64,000 nt of DNA from UBA4722 sp041690995 (GTDB taxonomy: Bacteria; Pseudomonadota; Gammaproteobacteria; DSM-16500), in the NCBI GenBank assembly GCA_041690995.1, contig JBEPVM010000003.1:7872-71871 (forward strand). Direction: 5' to 3'. A program made the position numbers and the translations under genes. The notes below the pieces were generated by a model. It was given only the letters and a program-made list of their open reading frames with translations, had not been told where the DNA came from and did no database searches. This document shows positions 45,265-54,022 of the stretch, piece after piece (position 1 is the stretch's first letter; each line of letters begins with the position of its first letter).

Positions 45265-45860
45265 AAAAAGAAATAGGGTTATATCCTATTGTTGATAGTA
45301 GTGATTGGGTAGAAAAATTATTACCTCTAGGAGTCAAAACAATACAGTTGCGTATTAAAGATAAAAAAAGCGTTGAACTAGAAAATGAAATTAAACGCAG
45401 TGTAGCACTTGCTAAAAAACATCACGCTAATTTGTTTATTAATGACTATTGGGAATTAGCGATACGCTATAACGCTAATGGCGTTCATTTAGGTCAAGAA
45501 GATTTAGACACGGCTGATATTAAAATGATACGGAACGCAGGGTTATATCTCGGCATCAGTACGCATTCTGAGACTGAAGTTGCACGGGCCCACGCGCTAA
45601 AACCTTCTTATATTGCATTCGGCCCTATTTTCCCCACCACCAGTAAAGTCATGCTATATCCCGCGCAAGGTATCACACGGCTAAAACGTTTGCGCCAGCA
45701 GTTATTAAACTATCCTTTAGTGGCCATTGGTGGGATCAATCTTGAAAGATTGCCAGAGATACTTGCTACTCACGTTGATGGTATCGCGGTTATTTCTGCT
45801 ATTACACAAGCCGCGGACCCTATTGAGATGGCAAGAAAGTTAATGGCTGCTACTTTCTAA
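45261..45860 (+). CDS. thiE: thiamin-phosphate synthase ThiE
   Basis: Couples HMP-PP to the thiazole phosphate. TIM-barrel motifs: GVKTIQLRIKDKKSVEL, LFINDYWELAIRYNANGVHL, GPIFPTTSK and VAIGGINLERLPEI, the last holding the phosphate. 199 residues. ATG 45261 overlaps the thiF stop (ATGA). Its 3' end overlaps trxB on the other strand by 21 bases. thiD, needed for HMP-P phosphorylation, is not in the window. Confidence 0.92.
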   Translation: MKKEIGLYPIVDSSDWVEKLLPLGVKTIQLRIKDKKSVELENEIKRSVALAKKHHANLFINDYWELAIRYNANGVHLGQEDLDTADIKMIRNAGLYLGISTHSETEVARAHALKPSYIAFGPIFPTTSKVMLYPAQGITRLKRLRQQLLNYPLVAIGGINLERLPEILATHVDGIAVISAITQAADPIEMARKLMAATF

Positions 45861-46787
45861 ATATTTATCCGCATCCAATGCTGCCATACACCCAAATCCG
45901 GCAGAGGTAACTGCCTGTCGATAAACAGGGTCAGCCACATCACCTGCTGCAAATACCCCAGGCACACTGGTGGCAGTTGCATTGCCTTTTAAGCCACTTT
46001 GAATTTCAATATAACCATTAGCATCCATCGTTAATTGTCCTTTAAAAATAGCAGTATTGGGTTTATGTCCAATCGCAATAAAAACACCAGAAGCATCGAT
46101 GAATTGAGTTTCATCTGTTATCGTATTTTTTATTTTAATACCCGTTACGCCTGAATCATTCCCTATAATCTCATCTGTAACATGGTTCCATGCAACGGTG
46201 ATATTGGTTTTTTTCTGCAAACGATCAGACAGAATTTTTTCCGCGCGAAATTTATCTCGTCTATGCACAACAGTCACCTGCGATGCGATATTAGAAAGAT
46301 AAAGCGCTTCTTCAACAGCCGTATTACCGCCACCCACCACAACGACTTTTTGATGACGATAAAAAAAACCATCGCAAGTGGCACAAGCAGAAACCCCTTT
46401 GCCCATAAACGCTTTTTCTGACGGTATCCCAAGATATTGCGCACTGGCTCCTGTTGCGATAATCAGCGCATCGCAAGAATAGGTTGTTTCGCCTTGTAAA
46501 ATAAAGGGTCGTTGACTTAAATTAACCGAATTGATTTGATCAAAAATAACGGCTGTTTTGAAACGTTCTGCATGACGTTGCATACGCTCCATCAAAGCAG
46601 GGCCTTGTAATCCTTCGACATCTCCTGGCCAGTTATCAACATCAGTAGTGGTCGTTAATTGACCGCCTGGCTCCATGCCTGTTATGACAATAGGGTTCAA
46701 ATTCGCACGTGCCGCATAAACAGCCGCAGTCCAGCCAGCAGGGCCTGAACCTAAAATAATTAAACGATGATGTTGAATTGATGGCAT
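45840..46787 (-). CDS. trxB: thioredoxin reductase
   Basis: Reduces thioredoxin with NADPH. FAD loop LIILGSGPAGWTAAVYAARA, the redox disulfide SACATCDGFFY, NADPH loop VVVVGGGNTAVEEALYLSNI and the FAD-binding end VFAAGDVADPVYRQAVTSAG. 315 residues. The start at ATG 46787 (MPSIQHHRLIILGSG) has AGGAA upstream; an in-frame upstream extension of 53 codons would overlap ftsK. It is divergent from ftsK. Confidence 0.96.
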   Translation of the reverse strand: MPSIQHHRLIILGSGPAGWTAAVYAARANLNPIVITGMEPGGQLTTTTDVDNWPGDVEGLQGPALMERMQRHAERFKTAVIFDQINSVNLSQRPFILQGETTYSCDALIIATGASAQYLGIPSEKAFMGKGVSACATCDGFFYRHQKVVVVGGGNTAVEEALYLSNIASQVTVVHRRDKFRAEKILSDRLQKKTNITVAWNHVTDEIIGNDSGVTGIKIKNTITDETQFIDASGVFIAIGHKPNTAIFKGQLTMDANGYIEIQSGLKGNATATSVPGVFAAGDVADPVYRQAVTSAGFGCMAALDADKYLESSSH

Positions 46788-46886
46788 AATAATTCCTGGA
46801 AGTGATCGTTTTTTCATTAAGAATAGAGTGGTATAGTACGAGAAGTCATAAAAATTATAAATAAAAACTTGATACAGGAGTTTTGT

Positions 46887-49181
46887 TTGAAACAAGCGCA
46901 AAAAAATAAAGTACCCCGTCGCCTGATCACCATTCGCATGGGGCATCGCTTACGCGAAGGCATTTTACTGGTCTCTATTGCCTTGGCCATGTTTTTAATG
47001 GTGTCTTTTGTCTCTTATCACAGCACTGATCCAGGTTGGTCAAGCACAGGGATAGGCAATCAAGTCTTAAATTGGGGTGGCCGTATAGGTGCTTTTTTTG
47101 CAGATGTATTCTTATCTATTTTCGGATTTATTGCATACTTATTACCGCCAATGATTGTGTTAGCGGCATGGTTAGGTGTGAGAGAATCATCTGATGTAAC
47201 CACAACCAAAACGAGTGAACTCATTTTTAAATTACTCGGTTTTTTGTTGGTTTTATTCAGCAACTGTGGCTTAATCACCTTGTTTTTTACACAAGAAACA
47301 CACTTTTTACCTACGACTACCGGCGGTATTCTCGGTGATCTCATTGCAGCTCAGCTAACGCACGTATTAAACCCCATGGGCAGTGTATTATTATTAATGA
47401 CAGCCTTATTATGCGGAACAACTTTATTTGCCGGGATTTCCTGGTTAGGGGTTATTGATAGAATCGGTTCAAAAGTAACGAATTTATTTGAAGAGATGCA
47501 AAAGGTTCTATCTAAAAAAAGCAGTCCTAAAATAGCCACTGAAATTGCTGAACCCGTGCTCACTTTATTTCAAGAAAAAATTAAAAGCCCTGCAAAACCC
47601 AAAATAGCAGAGCCTAAAATGATAGAACCCACCTTACATAAGCAATTACACACGCAGCCAGTCAAAAATAAAACAATCACACCTTCTGTCACGCTTTCAA
47701 CAGGCATGCTACCACCGCTCACTTTATTAAATCCACCGCCGCCACCCTCCGGCAAAGCATTTTCTAATTTAAATTTTGAAGAACTATCACAACTTGTTGA
47801 GCAAAGATTACTGGATTTTGGCGTAGCCACTAAAGTGGTCGCTGTGCATCCAGGCCCCGTCATCACACGTTTTGAATTAGATTTGGCAGCAGGCGTCAAA
47901 GTCAGCAAAATTAGCGGATTAGCTAAAGACATTGCGCGCTCTTTATCTGTTACCAGCGTACGGGTCGTTGAAGTGATCCCTGGAAAATCAGTGATAGGTT
48001 TAGAATTACCGAATGAACACCGTGAATTAGTTTGTTTGCGTGATATTTTAGAATCCCCTCGTTATGTGCAATCCTCTTCACCGCTTAGTTTAGCATTAGG
48101 AAAAGATATAGCAGGTTTCCCGATCATCGTTGATTTAGCAAAAATGCCGCATTTATTAGTAGCAGGTACGACAGGCGCGGGAAAATCCGTGAGTCTGAAT
48201 GGCATGATACTCAGTATGCTATTTAAAGCAACTCCCGAACAATTACGTATTATTATGATTGACCCTAAAATGCTGGAATTATCGGTGTATGAAGGTATTC
48301 CGCATTTATTAACTCCCGTGATTACTGATATGAAAGATGCAGCAAATGCGCTGCGATGGTGCGTTGCTGAAATGGATAGACGTTATAAACTGATGTCTGC
48401 GCTCGGCGTGCGTAACCTGGCAGGTTACAATCTCAAATTAATGGAAGCTGTTCAAGAAGGTAATCCTATACCAACACCCGCCTGGTTAATAGCCATGGGT
48501 AACCAACCACCGACATTACAACCGTTGCCAATGATTGTGGTTGTCGCAGATGAGTTGGCGGATATGATGATGGTAGTCGGTAAAAAAGTAGAAGATCTAG
48601 TAACCCGTATTGCACAAAAAGCACGTGCAGCAGGTATACATTTAATTTTAGCAACACAACGGCCATCTGTGGATGTGATTACAGGATTAATCAAAGCTAA
48701 TATTCCAACGCGTATCGCGTTTCAAGTGTCATCACGCATTGATTCACGCACGATTTTAGATCAGCAGGGGGCGGAGCAATTATTAGGTAACGGTGATATG
48801 TTATATTTGCCGCCAGGAACAGGTGTACCTGTGCGAGTACACGGCGCGTATGTTGCTGATGAAGAGGTGCATAGAGTAGTCGCTGCATGGCAGACGTATG
48901 CCAAACCTGTTTATCTCGAAGAAGTGGTTGAGGCTCATAATGAAGAAAGCGGTGGTGACACTGAGCAAGGCAGTGGGGAAGCAGACCCGCTTTATGATGA
49001 AGCCTTACGTATTGTGACTGAGTCACGCCGCGCTTCCATTTCTTTAGTACAACGTCGTTTGCGTATTGGGTACAATCGAGCTGCGCGGATTATGGAAGAC
49101 ATGGAATTAGCGGGTGTGGTAAGTTCGATGGATCATAGCGGGTCACGTGAAGTATTAGCTGCTGCACCCCCCGTAGATTAA
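46887..49181 (+). CDS. ftsK: DNA translocase FtsK
   Basis: Couples division with chromosome segregation. Four hydrophobic segments in the first 180 residues (LREGILLVSIALAMFLMVSF, FLSIFGFIAYLLPPMIVLAA and two more) anchor it in the septal membrane, followed by a short proline-rich linker, then the motor: Walker A HLLVAGTTGAGKSVSLNGMI, Walker B MIVVVADELADMMMV, and the DNA-reading gamma domain ISLVQRRLRIGYNRAARIME. The linker is short (764 residues in all versus 1329 in E. coli). TTG 46887 is chosen for its GGAG six bases upstream. trxB-ftsK-lolA is a usual gammaproteobacterial order. Confidence 0.96.
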   Translation: MKQAQKNKVPRRLITIRMGHRLREGILLVSIALAMFLMVSFVSYHSTDPGWSSTGIGNQVLNWGGRIGAFFADVFLSIFGFIAYLLPPMIVLAAWLGVRESSDVTTTKTSELIFKLLGFLLVLFSNCGLITLFFTQETHFLPTTTGGILGDLIAAQLTHVLNPMGSVLLLMTALLCGTTLFAGISWLGVIDRIGSKVTNLFEEMQKVLSKKSSPKIATEIAEPVLTLFQEKIKSPAKPKIAEPKMIEPTLHKQLHTQPVKNKTITPSVTLSTGMLPPLTLLNPPPPPSGKAFSNLNFEELSQLVEQRLLDFGVATKVVAVHPGPVITRFELDLAAGVKVSKISGLAKDIARSLSVTSVRVVEVIPGKSVIGLELPNEHRELVCLRDILESPRYVQSSSPLSLALGKDIAGFPIIVDLAKMPHLLVAGTTGAGKSVSLNGMILSMLFKATPEQLRIIMIDPKMLELSVYEGIPHLLTPVITDMKDAANALRWCVAEMDRRYKLMSALGVRNLAGYNLKLMEAVQEGNPIPTPAWLIAMGNQPPTLQPLPMIVVVADELADMMMVVGKKVEDLVTRIAQKARAAGIHLILATQRPSVDVITGLIKANIPTRIAFQVSSRIDSRTILDQQGAEQLLGNGDMLYLPPGTGVPVRVHGAYVADEEVHRVVAAWQTYAKPVYLEEVVEAHNEESGGDTEQGSGEADPLYDEALRIVTESRRASISLVQRRLRIGYNRAARIMEDMELAGVVSSMDHSGSREVLAAAPPVD

Positions 49182-49199
49182 TTAAGATGGACTCCTAAA

Positions 49200-49826
49200 A
49201 TGAAAAAAATTCTCTTCCTTATTTCTTTATTTTTTTATATGAATGTTTATGCAAATCCTGCAACAATTCAATTAACAGAATTACTATCAGCTATTCAAAC
49301 CTTGCAAGCGGATTTCACTCAAACTATTTCTAATCCTCAATCAAAAAAAACTATACAGCAATCCTCCGGGCATGTTATTTTACAACAACCTGGAAAATTT
49401 CGTTGGGAAGTAAAAAAACCCGTTGCGCAGCTTATCGTAGCGAATGGTAAACATTTATGGATTTACGATCCTGATTTAGAGCAAGTCACTATCCGTTCTC
49501 TCAATAAAGAAATAGGCGAAACACCTGCTTTTTTGTTAAGTAATCCTCGCATTGCCTTAGAAAAAAATTTCCATGTCCAAGCTATTAAAAATACTGCCTC
49601 TTTGCATTGGTTTTTATTAATACCCAAGAATCGCAATACTCTGGTTGCTTTTATTAAAATAGGCTTTCTGAAAAATCAAATTCGCGAAATGGATTTGCAA
49701 GATCACCTGGGGCATAATACAGTCATTGAATTTTATAACATTACTTTGAATCACCCGCTTGTCTCTTCTTTATTTAATTTCAAACCGCCTCGCCACATTG
49801 ATATAATTGATGAAACTCGCCTTTGA
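49200..49826 (+). CDS. lolA: outer-membrane lipoprotein carrier LolA
   Basis: A periplasmic chaperone that moves lipoproteins from LolCDE to the outer membrane. An 18-residue signal peptide (MKKILFLISLFFYMNVYA) is followed by the LolA fold with LLSAIQTLQADFTQTIS and GKFRWEVKKPVAQLIVANGK, plus LWIYDPDLEQVTIR. 208 residues, normal. It follows ftsK by 18 bases, the conserved order. The accessory membrane-protein pair starts 55 bases after it. Confidence 0.95.
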   Translation: MKKILFLISLFFYMNVYANPATIQLTELLSAIQTLQADFTQTISNPQSKKTIQQSSGHVILQQPGKFRWEVKKPVAQLIVANGKHLWIYDPDLEQVTIRSLNKEIGETPAFLLSNPRIALEKNFHVQAIKNTASLHWFLLIPKNRNTLVAFIKIGFLKNQIREMDLQDHLGHNTVIEFYNITLNHPLVSSLFNFKPPRHIDIIDETRL

Positions 49827-49881
49827 CTTTAGATCATTCACTAGACTATAATTCAATTTTTTTATTAGAGAGGGCTAAGTA

Positions 49882-50544
49882 ATGGCAAGAACAAGGGGTA
49901 ATATGAATATATGGCGTGATCGTCTCAATGACTTGGGAAATGCCGTATTTGGTTTCTGTGAAATTGCGCTTGCTGATACAACAGCAACAGCAGTAGTAGA
50001 TACAGGCTTGCCTCAGTTTGCTCTGTTTGCAGGTGTGTTTGATATTTATGAGGCATGGAACAATCAAGAAAAGTTATCACAAGTTTCAAGAGGTCTCAGA
50101 CTAGGTGCAGGTATATTTTCAGCAGTTGAAGGCATTGAAAATTTCAGTAGTTTTGCATTAGGTGCGCCAGGTGGCGGGTTACTGCCCATCGCTCTTGCAG
50201 TGAGAGCAGGGGTTGATTTGTTTTGCGCGATGGAAAAATTTTCGGTAAAGATAGCCAGTAGCGGTGACTCGAATAGGACCCCATCTTCTCCTCCTGGAAT
50301 AGCAGATGTTATAGACGTGCTCAAAAAAGCCATTGCATTTACGGGTTGGTGTTTAGTTGCTTGTGGAAACCCTCTAGGTTGGGGATTCTTACTCGCTTCA
50401 GCAACGTTATCCTTCTTTTCGAGAGCTCAGTGTTTGGGAGGACAAGGGTTGTTTTCTAAACAACAACAGGCAGGCAGTAACACGTACCAACCTAATGATG
50501 CTTATAATGCTCCATCTACTTCATCTACTTCATCTACTCTATAG
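49882..50544 (+). CDS. small membrane protein, GNPxG paralogous family (copy C)
   Basis: An unrecognised 220-residue protein with three to four hydrophobic segments. The shared layout is clear: FALGAPGGGLLPIALAVRAG with VDLFCAMEKF, a polar stretch, then AFTGWCLVACGNPLGWGFLL and ASATLSFFSRAQCLGGQGLF. Pairs closely with copy D 86 bases downstream. A GAGAGGGC site precedes the ATG. The C-terminus is polar and ends in three 9-base tandem repeats (PSTSSTSSTL). No enzymatic motif is seen; a surface or secreted role is possible but unproven. Confidence 0.75.
   Translation: MARTRGNMNIWRDRLNDLGNAVFGFCEIALADTTATAVVDTGLPQFALFAGVFDIYEAWNNQEKLSQVSRGLRLGAGIFSAVEGIENFSSFALGAPGGGLLPIALAVRAGVDLFCAMEKFSVKIASSGDSNRTPSSPPGIADVIDVLKKAIAFTGWCLVACGNPLGWGFLLASATLSFFSRAQCLGGQGLFSKQQQAGSNTYQPNDAYNAPSTSSTSSTL
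50512..50538 (+). repeat. three 9-base tandem repeats in the 3' end of copy C
   Basis: Units CCATCTACT, TCATCTACT, TCATCTACT encode a Ser/Thr tail just before the stop. Copy number may vary by slippage. Confidence 0.7.
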
Positions 50545-50630
50545 TAAATAGATGTACGAACTTGTAGCAACTGCCTTTAAAATGTAAATTTCAAGACAGT
50601 TGCTACAGAAAATTTCATGAGGATATAACT

Positions 50631-51332
50631 ATGGCTGATGGCAAATTAGGTATCCCAAATGATATTTCAAATATAATTCTTGGTTTGAGCGGTAGTGGTC
50701 TAGCAGGATATCTTGGAGTTGCTGCGACTACAGCAGGGCAAGTGGTGGGTCTCTTGCCTATTGTTGGAATTGCAGCAAGTTTACTGGATTTATGGTATGC
50801 GAAGCAGCAATACGATGAACGAGAGGAATGGAGGGATTTTAGTTTTGATGAAAAGGAAAAGCAAGGCTTTTTTAGTTGCTGGAGCGAGCAAGGATCGATT
50901 GTTACAAGATCAATTTCAGCTATGCTTTTGCTTATCGCGAGTCTTGATGTACTCCTGGAAACCCATACTTTTATCCTCGGTGCACGTGGTTGCAGCTTGC
51001 TTCCTCTTATTTATACAGTTAAATCAGCAGTTGATTTCGTAGATGCTTGCGCATCACTCAGTGTCATAATAAAAAAAGAAAATGGTATTAAAAGCCAAGA
51101 AGGAAAAGCTGCATGTGCAAACGTGCTTGCGCAAGTAATGACATTTGCAGGTTGGACTTTCCTTGCTTGTGGGAATCCTCTGGGTTGGATGTTTTTAGCG
51201 GCGACTATAGTGCCTCACGCTGCCAGGTTATGGTATGGAGTTGGATTTTTTGGAAAGAAACCACAGAGTAACGTCAAACTAAGTATTGAAGAGCATTATA
51301 GCAGGGGCGAGTTCTCACTTTTTATGGCGTAA
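50631..51332 (+). CDS. small membrane protein, GNPxG paralogous family (copy D)
   Basis: A 233-residue paralogue of copy C: LLPIVGIAASLLDLWYAKQQ, a central hydrophobic pair, ARGCSLLPLIYTVKSAVDFV, then FAGWTFLACGNPLGWMFLAA and the GVGFFGK counterpart of GGQGLFSK. An acidic insert (DEREEWRDFSFDEKEKQ) near residues 65-80 is not in copy C. An AGGAT ribosome site precedes the ATG. Both genes form an islet between lolA and the sdh operon. Confidence 0.75.
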   Translation: MADGKLGIPNDISNIILGLSGSGLAGYLGVAATTAGQVVGLLPIVGIAASLLDLWYAKQQYDEREEWRDFSFDEKEKQGFFSCWSEQGSIVTRSISAMLLLIASLDVLLETHTFILGARGCSLLPLIYTVKSAVDFVDACASLSVIIKKENGIKSQEGKAACANVLAQVMTFAGWTFLACGNPLGWMFLAATIVPHAARLWYGVGFFGKKPQSNVKLSIEEHYSRGEFSLFMA

Positions 51333-51343
51333 GAAGGAGCCAG

Positions 51344-51361
51344 TTAAACGAACATTCTCCC
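51344..51361. repeat. possible solo end of the family 2 MITE
   Basis: CAGTTAAACGAACATTC-like sequence resembles the right end and flank of copies A and B (CAGTTAAATGAACATTCC). No matching left end is seen, so it may be a relic or a chance match. Confidence 0.25.
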
Positions 51362-51452
51362 ATTCAATTAATCCAACTATAATACGGATTGCAATCCAAA
51401 GAGCGTGTCTAATCCATTCCATATTAATGCCTACAAACATCCATCGTACTAT

Positions 51453-51481
51453 TTGCGTTGGTCTGGTTCGCTCGTTATAAT
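51453..51481 (+). promoter_or_regulatory. sigma-70-type promoter of the sdh-suc operon
   Basis: TTGCGT (51453-51458), a 17-base spacer, and a consensus TATAAT (51476-51481), about 36 bases upstream of the sdhC start. It is the only strong promoter seen before the nine-gene TCA block. Confidence 0.7.
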
Positions 51482-51516
51482 CACCTGACTTATAAGGACA
51501 AAGGAATTTAATCGCT

Positions 51517-51891
51517 GTGCGTAAGAAAAGACCCATAAACTTAAATCTTTTAACGATTCGGTTTCCATTACCCGCTATTGTGTCGATATTACATCGCATT
51601 TCAGGGGTTTTTTTGTTTTTATTAATCCCTTTTATGCTCTGGGGGCTTCATCTTTCACTGGCTTCTCCACAGGATTTTGATGATTTACATTCTTTTTTAT
51701 CTTCTCTACCCATGAAACTCATGATTTGGATAGGTTTGTCTGCGTTTACTTATCATTTTATGGCTGGCATCCGCCATTTGTTCATGGATATCCATATCGG
51801 CGAAGAGCTTAAAAGCGGCCGATTATCAGCTCAATTAACACTTATTTTTAGTATCGTTGTTATTCTTTTCATAGGCATTTGGTTATGGTGA
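51517..51891 (+). CDS. sdhC: succinate dehydrogenase cytochrome b556 subunit
   Basis: A membrane anchor of complex II. 124 residues, three transmembrane helices, with the RPINLNLLTIRFPLPAIVSI start, HRISGVFLFLL and the heme-side helix YHFMAGIRHLFMDIHIGEE. It starts at GTG 51517 with AAGGA upstream. Its stop overlaps the sdhD start. Confidence 0.93.
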   Translation: MRKKRPINLNLLTIRFPLPAIVSILHRISGVFLFLLIPFMLWGLHLSLASPQDFDDLHSFLSSLPMKLMIWIGLSAFTYHFMAGIRHLFMDIHIGEELKSGRLSAQLTLIFSIVVILFIGIWLW

Positions 51892-52241
51892 AATCTGTTT
51901 TAAGTGTGAACCATTCAGGATTAACCCAATGGTTAATTCAGCGCGTCAGCGTGGTTATCATGAGTATTTATACCATTGGGCTGGTTTTATTTTTAATCAT
52001 GCACCCAGGTACAATTGGAAGTGTAGAATTTGCGAATTGGCATTTACTTTTCACGCATGGATGGATGAAACTGGCGACTATTTTATGTGTATTAGCTTTA
52101 TTGTTTCACGCGTGGGTAGGCATGTGGACAGTTTTTACAGATTATATTAAGCCTTTTTGGTTGCGATTTATTTTAGAATTAGTGGTTTTTTTAGCGTTAA
52201 TTTTATTTTTTTTCGCAGCGCTATTGATCTTATTGGGGTGA
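51885..52241 (+). CDS. sdhD: succinate dehydrogenase hydrophobic anchor subunit
   Basis: The second membrane anchor, 118 residues, three hydrophobic helices. The N-terminal VNHSGLTQWLIQRVSVVIMS and the HAWVGMWTVFTDYIKP segment carry the heme and quinone-site residues of the family. ATG 51885 overlaps the sdhC stop; GTG 51888 is an alternative. sdhA follows after 20 bases. Confidence 0.92.
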   Translation: MVKSVLSVNHSGLTQWLIQRVSVVIMSIYTIGLVLFLIMHPGTIGSVEFANWHLLFTHGWMKLATILCVLALLFHAWVGMWTVFTDYIKPFWLRFILELVVFLALILFFFAALLILLG

Positions 52242-52261
52242 TTGTATGGGGTGTTTAGGTA

Positions 52262-54016
52262 ATGAATTTAGCAACACAAGTATTTGATGCAGTGATTGTG
52301 GGCGGTGGGGGAGCAGGGCTGCGTGCTTCGTTAGAATTAGCTCAATCAGGGTTGAATGTTGCGGTGATTTCTAAAGTATTCCCCACACGTTCCCACACTG
52401 TTTCAGCGCAAGGCGGCATTAACGCCGCACTCGGAAATACGGATGGCAGTGATGATTGGCGCTGGCACATGTATGACACTGTCATGGGCTCTGATTTTTT
52501 AGGTGACCAAGATGCTATTGAATACATGTGTCAAAATGCACCCGAAACTATTTATGAATTAGAACACATGGGCTTGCCCTTTTCGCGTCTTGAAGATGGT
52601 AAAATCTACCAGCGTGCTTTTGGCGGCCAGACACGAAATTTTGGTGGAGAATTAGTCCATCGCACCTGTTGCGCGGCTGATCGCACAGGCCACGCGATGC
52701 TGCATACACTCTATCAAAAAAATATAGAAGCAAAGGCTAAATTTTTTAACGAATGGTTTGCGATTGATCTCGTAAAAACTGAGCAGGGTATTGCAGGTGT
52801 GGTGGCTCTCAATATCGAAACAGGTGAAGTCATTTTCTTAAAAGCACGCGCAACCGTATTAGCGACAGGTGGCGCGGGGCGTATTTTTCAATCTACAACC
52901 AATGCGCATATTAATACAGGCGATGGTTTCGGTATGGTATTACGCGCAGGCTTGCCATTACAAGATATGGAGTTTTGGCAATTTCATCCCACAGGTATTG
53001 CAGGTGCAGGCGTATTAATTACTGAAGGCAGCCGTGGTGAAGGGGGGTATTTAATTAATAAAGATGGCGAACGTTATATGGAACGCTATGCGCCTCATCT
53101 GAAAGATTTATCTTGTCGTGATATTGTCGCACGTTCTTCTATGATCGAAATTCGCGAAGGCCGTGGCTGCGGCCCCAAAGGAGATTACGTATTATTAAAA
53201 TTAGATCACCTGGGTGCAGATGTCATTAATGAACGATTACCTGGTATACGTGAACTTTCTATTACATTTGCAGGGGTTGATCCACTTAAAAATCCTATCC
53301 CTGTTGTGCCGACTTGCCATTATTTAATGGGCGGTATCCCGACCAATATTCATGCACAGGTTTTAACTGTCAAAGATGGAAAGGATCATATTGTTGAAGG
53401 TCTGTATGCAGCAGGTGAGTGTGCCTGCGTATCTGTGCATGGTGCTAACCGATTAGGCGCGAATTCATTACTCGATATTGTTGTCTTTGGCCGCGCAGCA
53501 GGGTTACACGTGCAAGCCAGCATACGAGAAGGCTTAGGTTATCGTATGCCTACCTCAGATGATATGGATGTAGCCACGGCAGGCTTGCAGCGTTGGAACA
53601 CGAATACACAAGGTGAAAGCGTTGATACGATACGCACGGAATTACAAAAGATCATGCAGGAAGATTTTGGCGTATTTCGTACAAGCGAGCACATGAGTGA
53701 AGGGTTTAAAAAACTGGAAAAATTACAAGAACGCTTAAAATCCGCCGCGATTAAAGACAAAAGTCAATGTTTTAATACCAGTCGAATTGAAGCGCTTGAG
53801 TTAGATAATCTTATGGCGACTGCGCTTGCCACAGCCTATCTTGCGAATGAACGTACAGAAAGTCGCGGCGCACACGCGCGTTATGATTTTCCAACACGGG
53901 ATGATGAGCATTGGTTGAAGCACTCGATTTATTTTGCGGATGGCAAAATTGATTTTCGTCCGATTAATCGAACGCCACAAACGGTCAAACCCATTGAACT
54001 GAAAGATAGAGAGTAA
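52262..54016 (+). CDS. sdhA: succinate dehydrogenase flavoprotein subunit
   Basis: Oxidises succinate to fumarate. FAD-binding fold AVIVGGGGAGLRASLELAQS, the covalent-FAD histidine in TRSHTVSAQGGINAALGN, active-site HPTGIAGAGVLITEGSRGEG, and the C-terminal GANRLGANSLLDIVVFGRAAG. 584 residues, as in the family. It transfers electrons to SdhB and ubiquinone via the membrane subunits. Confidence 0.97.
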   Translation: MNLATQVFDAVIVGGGGAGLRASLELAQSGLNVAVISKVFPTRSHTVSAQGGINAALGNTDGSDDWRWHMYDTVMGSDFLGDQDAIEYMCQNAPETIYELEHMGLPFSRLEDGKIYQRAFGGQTRNFGGELVHRTCCAADRTGHAMLHTLYQKNIEAKAKFFNEWFAIDLVKTEQGIAGVVALNIETGEVIFLKARATVLATGGAGRIFQSTTNAHINTGDGFGMVLRAGLPLQDMEFWQFHPTGIAGAGVLITEGSRGEGGYLINKDGERYMERYAPHLKDLSCRDIVARSSMIEIREGRGCGPKGDYVLLKLDHLGADVINERLPGIRELSITFAGVDPLKNPIPVVPTCHYLMGGIPTNIHAQVLTVKDGKDHIVEGLYAAGECACVSVHGANRLGANSLLDIVVFGRAAGLHVQASIREGLGYRMPTSDDMDVATAGLQRWNTNTQGESVDTIRTELQKIMQEDFGVFRTSEHMSEGFKKLEKLQERLKSAAIKDKSQCFNTSRIEALELDNLMATALATAYLANERTESRGAHARYDFPTRDDEHWLKHSIYFADGKIDFRPINRTPQTVKPIELKDRE

Positions 54017-54022
54017 TTGACT

